Made by a program: the position numbers and the translations under genes
The notes under the pieces: generated by a model
Databases searched by the model: none
What the model saw: only the letters and a program-made list of their open reading frames with translations
What the model was told of the DNA's origin: nothing
Origin: CAISIP01 sp046594635
GTDB taxonomy: Bacteria; Pseudomonadota; Gammaproteobacteria; Burkholderiales; Burkholderiaceae_C
Direction: 5' to 3'
Assembly: GCA_046594635.1 (NCBI GenBank)
Contig: JBKJRR010000418.1
Span: 1-29,445 of the forward strand
DNA length: 29,445 bases
Shown: piece by piece, positions 25,189 through 29,445 of the stretch
Layout: every line of letters begins with the position of its first letter
Position numbering within the stretch: position 1 is the first letter of the stretch

Positions 25189-26459
25189 GCCTGTCGTCCG
25201 GTCAATCCCTCGATATTCAGGTCGGTGCCTGCGGGGAATTCTGTCAGTTGTGGCACAGCGATGACGAACCGTCCGCCCCAATGCGCGATATACGACAGCT
25301 GCCGCATGACCTCACCCTGCAAGTTCCATGGCAGGATCAAAACGCGCTGGGGTCGCCGCTCGCGCAACGCCTGCTCGTCCAACACCGGGATACGGCTGCC
25401 CGGCAGATACTTGCCCTGCTTGGCCGGATTGCGGTCGACCACATACGGCAACAGGTCGGGCCGTACACCAGCGAAGTTCAACAAGGTGTTGCCCTTGGCC
25501 GCGGCGCCATAAGCCGCAACCGAGATCTGCTCGCGCTGGCAGCGCAATAACCAGGCTAGCAGTTCGTGCTTGATGCGCACGGTCTGGCGTTGAAATTCTC
25601 GGTAAAACGCTGCGGTTGTTACGCCACCGTCTTGTTCGTGCGCGAGCATGGACGCAACCGACGGGCAAGAGGTTTGCACGCCAGTATCTGTGCGCTGGGC
25701 AAACACCCTGAGGCTTCCGCCATGGGTCGACAACTGCTCGACATCGAACACATCCAGGCCATGCGCGGCAAGAATGCGCAGCACGGCGGTCAGCGACAAA
25801 TAGCTGTAATGTTCATGGTAAGCAGTGTCAAACTGGCAGCCCTGCACCATTCGCAGCAGGTGTGGGAACTCGAATGTAACGACCCCAGCTGGCTTGAGCA
25901 GACGCGTGAACCCGGCGACGAAATCATTGATATCCGGCACGTGAGCCAGCACGTTATTGGCCACCATCAGGTCAGCGGTACGTCCCTGGGCCTGCAACTG
26001 GCACGCCAAAGACACACCGAAAAATTCAGACACGATTTCCAGCCCCCTGCCAAGGGCCGCCGCCGCGGTCCCGGCGGTCGGCTCCACGCCATAGCAGGGT
26101 ATGCCGGCCTGCTGCACGTACTGCAGCAGGTAACCGTCATTGGCGGCAACCTCGACAATCATGCTTTTCGGACCCAACCCGAACCGGGTCAACATTGTCT
26201 GCACATAGGCCTTTGCATGGGCCAGCCATGAGCTGGAATACGCACTGAAATAGACGTAGTCATCACCAAACAACACATCACCCGCACCATGGTCCAGAGT
26301 CTGGGCCAGCCAGCAACTTTGGCACACCAGCACGCGCAGTGGATACCAGACCTCGGGATCGCGTAGCTGCTGATCGTCAAGGAACGCATTCGACGGTGGC
26401 GCATGCCCGAGGTCAAGCATCGCCAGGTTGAGATCTGCACCGCAATGCCGGCAATTCAT
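25185..26459 (-). CDS. Sugar-nucleotide C-methyltransferase (TylCIII/NovU type)
   Basis: SAM-dependent methyltransferase of 424 aa with the three-part build of deoxysugar C-methyltransferases. It has an N-terminal zinc-binding domain with two CxxC pairs (C3/C6 and CQSC near residue 50), a central SAM domain with VEVAANDGYLLQYV, and a C-terminal domain with VAAYGAAAKGNTLLN. The conserved YHEHYSYLS segment near residue 215 is where the family's catalytic His/Tyr lie. Characterised relatives add a methyl to carbon of a 4-keto-6-deoxy sugar, usually at C-3. ATGA overlap with the upstream epimerase gene shows coupling. The exact carbon methylated cannot be read from sequence. Confidence 0.88.
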   Translation of the reverse strand: MNCRHCGADLNLAMLDLGHAPPSNAFLDDQQLRDPEVWYPLRVLVCQSCWLAQTLDHGAGDVLFGDDYVYFSAYSSSWLAHAKAYVQTMLTRFGLGPKSMIVEVAANDGYLLQYVQQAGIPCYGVEPTAGTAAAALGRGLEIVSEFFGVSLACQLQAQGRTADLMVANNVLAHVPDINDFVAGFTRLLKPAGVVTFEFPHLLRMVQGCQFDTAYHEHYSYLSLTAVLRILAAHGLDVFDVEQLSTHGGSLRVFAQRTDTGVQTSCPSVASMLAHEQDGGVTTAAFYREFQRQTVRIKHELLAWLLRCQREQISVAAYGAAAKGNTLLNFAGVRPDLLPYVVDRNPAKQGKYLPGSRIPVLDEQALRERRPQRVLILPWNLQGEVMRQLSYIAHWGGRFVIAVPQLTEFPAGTDLNIEGLTGRQA

Positions 26460-27016
26460 GGGCCGACTCCCATCAACGCGGCATCCAGTGCCGGCCAGTT
26501 GGAATCCTGCTGGGAAAGCTGCTGCACCGGCAGAGGCCAGGCGATCGCCAGCCGGGGCTCGCAGGGGTGCAGGCCCGACTGGGCCGTTGGCGCAAATGGC
26601 GAGGAATGGCAGTAGATGATTTCGGCGTCGTCACTCAGAGCTTGGAAGCCATGTGCGCAGCCTTGCGGAATCAGCAATGCCATGCCGCTCTCCGGCGACA
26701 ACTCCTGCGCATGCCATTGCAGGAAACTGGGGGAATCGCGCCGCAGATCCACGGCCACATCCCAAATCCGGCCGCGTACGCAACTGACCAGCTTCATTTC
26801 CGCAAACGGCGGCAACTGGTAGTGCAGGCCACGAACCGTGCCGCATCGGGAGGTAACGCTATGGTTGATCTGCGCCATCGGTCCGGTCCAGCCCGCCGGC
26901 ACCAGTTCCTGAGTACAAAACAAGCGCGCAAACGTCCCTCGCCCATCCAAGTGGAGGGTCCGCTCAATTTGCAAAACGCCGGGCAGCGGCGTTGGCAGGT
27001 AGCGCAATTCGCTCAT
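26456..27016 (-). CDS. RmlC-like sugar-nucleotide 3(,5)-epimerase
   Basis: Cupin-fold epimerase of 186 aa from the dTDP-4-dehydrorhamnose 3,5-epimerase family. The catalytic-base histidine is present in TVRGLHYQ (H65), as is the family core DVAVDLRRDSPSF and IPQGCAHGFQALSD. At the position of the conserved tyrosine pair in the usual YKxTxYYxP segment it reads YCHSSPFAP, so the acid tyrosine appears to be phenylalanine (F141). In this CDP-sugar operon it most likely acts on CDP-4-keto-6-deoxyglucose, not a dTDP sugar. ATG at 27016 is chosen, with a GTG immediately upstream. Confidence 0.85.
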   Translation of the reverse strand: MSELRYLPTPLPGVLQIERTLHLDGRGTFARLFCTQELVPAGWTGPMAQINHSVTSRCGTVRGLHYQLPPFAEMKLVSCVRGRIWDVAVDLRRDSPSFLQWHAQELSPESGMALLIPQGCAHGFQALSDDAEIIYCHSSPFAPTAQSGLHPCEPRLAIAWPLPVQQLSQQDSNWPALDAALMGVGP

Positions 27017-27026
27017 CACGCCCCGA

Positions 27027-28103
27027 TCATGCCGCGCCCCCGGCTAGCGCTTCGAATGCGTCGATGTCGTCACCGCACAGGCGCGCCGCATCCACGCCTG
27101 CGCGCTGGTGCCGATACCAAGTCATTGAACGCAGCACCGCCTGCGACAGATTCCATCCGGGCTGCGGACCGATCACGGCGCGCAGCTTGCCGCTGTCGAG
27201 CAGGAGAATACCTGCCTCCTGTACACCAACCGTTTGCGTTGCGTACTGAACTTCTCCTGTCCCATGGGCCGCCAGAGCCAGTTGCAGCAAATCTCGCACC
27301 GAGCAGCACTGGCCCGCTTCAGGGCCGCTGTTGTATGCCGACGCCAGCTCCGGTCGCCGCCACAGGTATTCGACCAGGCGCAGGTAGGAATGCAAGGGCT
27401 GCAGTACATGCTGCCACGGTCGCACGGACTCGGGACGCCGCACCAACAGTGGCAATGCAGCACTCCATGCACGAACTGCATCGGGCAGCAGGCGGTCGGC
27501 CGACCAGTCGCCGCCACCAATCACATTGCCAGCACGTACGCTGGCCAGCGCCACGCCACCGGCGGCGAGAAACGCGTCGCGATACGACGCCAGCGCGATT
27601 TCTGCCGCTGCCTTGCTGGCGCTATAAGGGTCATGGCCGCCAAGCTCGTCGGTTTCGACGAAGGCTTGCCCGTTTTCCCGATTGCGATATACCTTGTCGG
27701 TGGTTGCGACCAAGACCACGCGCACGCCCCCAACGTGACGCACCGCCTCGAGCAGGTTGACCGTACCCATGACATTGGTGGCAAAAGTCTGCGCTGGAGC
27801 AGCGTAGGAGACACGCACCAAGGCCTGAGCGGCCAGATGCAGCACCACCTCGGGCTGCGCCCGGTGCACTATCGCGGCAAGCGACTGTGCATCCCGTATG
27901 TCGACCACGTGGTGGTCGAGCAATGCCTCTATTCCTGCCATCGAGAACAGACTGGGATCGGTCGTTGGCGCCAGCGAAACACCGGTGACCCTGGCACCCA
28001 ATCGGTGCAACCACAAGGCGAGCCACGCCCCCTTGAAACCGGTATGACCCGTCAACAGGACCCGCCTGCCACGCCAGAACCTTGCCTCCAGCGTGGTCAC
28101 CAT
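27027..28103 (-). CDS. rfbG: CDP-glucose 4,6-dehydratase
   Basis: NAD-dependent SDR enzyme of 358 aa that converts CDP-glucose to CDP-4-keto-6-deoxyglucose, the branch point of CDP-deoxysugar synthesis. The diagnostic N-terminus is VLLTGHTGFKGAWLALWL. The catalytic region reads VATTDKVYRN with YSASK (YxxxK). WQHVLQPLHSYL is also typical of this subfamily. ATG at 28103 is chosen because it overlaps the rfbF stop (ATGGTGA) and gives the normal length; an ATG 10 codons upstream would lie inside rfbF. Confidence 0.95.
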   Translation of the reverse strand: MVTTLEARFWRGRRVLLTGHTGFKGAWLALWLHRLGARVTGVSLAPTTDPSLFSMAGIEALLDHHVVDIRDAQSLAAIVHRAQPEVVLHLAAQALVRVSYAAPAQTFATNVMGTVNLLEAVRHVGGVRVVLVATTDKVYRNRENGQAFVETDELGGHDPYSASKAAAEIALASYRDAFLAAGGVALASVRAGNVIGGGDWSADRLLPDAVRAWSAALPLLVRRPESVRPWQHVLQPLHSYLRLVEYLWRRPELASAYNSGPEAGQCCSVRDLLQLALAAHGTGEVQYATQTVGVQEAGILLLDSGKLRAVIGPQPGWNLSQAVLRSMTWYRHQRAGVDAARLCGDDIDAFEALAGGAA

Positions 28104-28867
28104 GTCTTCCAGGGCGCCTGTCCACTGGTCCACAATGATTCCAGCAAATTCTTTTCACGCAAGGTGTCCATCGGCTGCCAGAAGCCCCTGTGTTCGTAGG
28201 CCATCAGTTCACCGTCGATCGCGAGTTGCGCCATTGGCTCGCGCTCCCAGGAGGTAGCGTCCGTGGCGATCCGATCCAGGCATGACGGAGACAACACAAA
28301 AAAGCCTCCGTTGATAAGGCCGCCATCACCGCGTGGCTTCTCCAAAAACCCGGTCACGGCGCTACCGGAACATTGCAGCGCGCCGTAACGTCCTGGCGGC
28401 TGCACCGCGGTCACGGTCGCCAACTTGCCATGCTCCCGATGGAAGGCAATAGTGGCCGAAATATCCACGTCAGACACGCCGTCACCATAGGTAAAACAAA
28501 AGTTGGCGTCACTTTGAATGTAGTCACGCACGCGACGCAGACGACCGCCTGTCATGGTGTCGTCGCCGGTATCCACCAAGGTGACGCGCCAAGGCTCAGC
28601 ATGTTTGTGGTGCACTTCCATACGGTTATTGGCCATGCAAAAGGTCACATCTGACATGTGCAGGAAGTAGTTGGCGAAATACTCCTTGATGATGTAGCCC
28701 TTGTAGCCACAGCAGATCACGAATTCGTTGACATCGTGGGCCGAGTACATCTTCATGATGTGCCACAGGATGGGTTTGCCACCGATCTCGACCATCGGCT
28801 TGGGCCGCAAATGTGTTTCCTCGGAGATACGGGTGCCCAGACCTCCTGCGAGGATCACCGCCTTCAT
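28097..28867 (-). CDS. rfbF: Glucose-1-phosphate cytidylyltransferase
   Basis: Nucleotidyltransferase of 256 aa that makes CDP-glucose from CTP and glucose-1-phosphate. The N-terminal signature is KAVILAGGLGTRISEET followed by RPKPMVEIGGKPILWHIMK. The sugar/metal region FTYGDGVSDVD and the VTAVQPPGRYGAL segment are typical of RfbF. ATG at 28867 has GGAGG upstream and overlaps the stop of the glycosyltransferase by one base (TGATG). With rfbG it defines a CDP-4-keto-6-deoxyglucose pathway. Confidence 0.96.
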   Translation of the reverse strand: MKAVILAGGLGTRISEETHLRPKPMVEIGGKPILWHIMKMYSAHDVNEFVICCGYKGYIIKEYFANYFLHMSDVTFCMANNRMEVHHKHAEPWRVTLVDTGDDTMTGGRLRRVRDYIQSDANFCFTYGDGVSDVDISATIAFHREHGKLATVTAVQPPGRYGALQCSGSAVTGFLEKPRGDGGLINGGFFVLSPSCLDRIATDATSWEREPMAQLAIDGELMAYEHRGFWQPMDTLREKNLLESLWTSGQAPWKTW

Positions 28868-29445
28868 CAATCCTCCGTAGATGTGGCAGCAACATCCAAT
28901 GGCGATGGAGACTCACCAACGCAGAATCGCTCCCACATGATGCGATAGGCTTTCTCCACCCCTCGCACAAAACCCTTCCCGTCCATCAGTCGTGATCCGA
29001 GCAGGCGTGCCCGCATGCCAGCGCGCAGTTGCGTCAGCCCCGCGATATCCGCTGCAAATGAGCAGGCCTTGTCGATGTACTCCTGCTCATTGTGCGCAAC
29101 CCATTGGGGCAGGCCGATGTTGTGCATGAACGTGGTGCCGATGCGCCCCAGAGGCGGCCTGCCGGCAAGTGTCAGCGCCGGCACCCCCATCCACAAGGCA
29201 TCAAGCAACATGGTGCCGCCACTGTGTGGAAAGCAATCGAGCAAAACGTCAAAATCGTGCAACCCCTGGAAAATGTTCTTGCTGTTGCGCATGCTCACTC
29301 TATCCGTGTCGACTCCCTGGGCCTGCAGCAATAGAAGAAAATGGTTGCGGTTCTCGGGGATCGAGAAATGGCGGAAGTCCAGCGTCAGGCGAGCGGTCGG
29401 CATGCGTCGCAAGATCTCGCCCCAGACCCTGAAGGTATGGTGATT
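28867..29445 (-). CDS. OGT/SPINDLY-type glycosyltransferase, C-terminal part (5' end outside window)
   Basis: The last 192 residues of a glycosyltransferase 41 (O-GlcNAc-transferase-like) protein; the frame is open to the window edge, so the N-terminus, probably with TPR repeats, lies outside. Family landmarks are LLDCFPHSGGTMLLDALWMG, then VPALTLAGRPPLGRIG, EYIDKACSFAADIAGL with LRAGMRARLLGSRLMDG, and a final YRIMWERF. Bacterial members glycosylate proteins, flagellin among them, or surface structures. It heads the visible CDP-sugar operon, 5.5 kb from flagellin 2, making flagellin a candidate acceptor. Confidence 0.88.
   Translation of the reverse strand, partial: NHHTFRVWGEILRRMPTARLTLDFRHFSIPENRNHFLLLLQAQGVDTDRVSMRNSKNIFQGLHDFDVLLDCFPHSGGTMLLDALWMGVPALTLAGRPPLGRIGTTFMHNIGLPQWVAHNEQEYIDKACSFAADIAGLTQLRAGMRARLLGSRLMDGKGFVRGVEKAYRIMWERFCVGESPSPLDVAATSTED

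Noticed and set aside
1..29445. Mobile elements, CRISPR arrays, tRNA/rRNA genes, attachment sites
   Set aside because: No transposase or integrase frames, regularly spaced repeats or tRNA-like cloverleaf sequence were seen on reading both strands.

Overview
The window looks like chromosomal DNA of a flagellated Gram-negative bacterium, most likely a betaproteobacterium of the Burkholderiales type. This rests on the GC-rich coding sequence, the flagellar gene order (fliR-Q-P-O-N-M-L-K-J-I-H-G-F, then fliE, then fliT-S-D-C) and the flagellin N-termini. Genus is not resolved. I see no mobile elements, CRISPR arrays or RNA genes.

Layout. (1) 1-831: no convincing gene. (2) 832-2724: an ABC-F ATPase of the Uup type. 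It ends tail-to-tail, overlapping by 4 bp, with a CheA-like kinase on the minus strand (2721-4157) that has Hpt, dimerisation and ATPase domains but stops before the CheW-like P5 domain. (3) 4368-6130: a translationally coupled pair, a receiver-HisKA_3 hybrid sensor kinase and a NarL/LuxR-type response regulator, divergent from the CheA-like gene. (4) 6144-17160, minus strand: a compact late flagellar/export cluster from fliF down to fliR, covering the MS-ring, C-ring, export ATPase complex, hook-length control, stator-associated FliL and export gate. (5) 17336-17653: fliE, alone on the plus strand. (6) 17675-19943: fliT, fliS and fliD on the minus strand, with a sigma-28-like promoter before fliS. 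(7) 20151-23404: two divergent flagellin genes, nearly identical at their 5' ends. They share a 317-bp spacer in which two face-to-face sigma-28-like promoters overlap. (8) 23458-29445, minus strand: a tightly packed sugar operon. It contains the C-terminal part of an OGT/SPINDLY-type glycosyltransferase, rfbF, rfbG, an RmlC-like epimerase, a sugar C-methyltransferase, an NAD-dependent epimerase/reductase and a CmcI-type methyltransferase.

How the parts fit together. Regions 4-7 encode most of a flagellum. Region 3 with the CheA-like kinase could be a regulatory module attached to it: a CheA without P5 facing a kinase that carries its own receiver suggests an unusual relay, though this is inference. 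Region 8 probably makes a CDP-linked, C-methyl-branched 6-deoxyhexose. Because an OGT-family transferase is in the same operon and the flagellin genes lie next to it, flagellin glycosylation is the most attractive role, but LPS decoration is also possible. The most notable non-coding feature is the near-symmetric promoter between the flagellin genes (21756-21787), with inverted, near-identical coding arms on either side.
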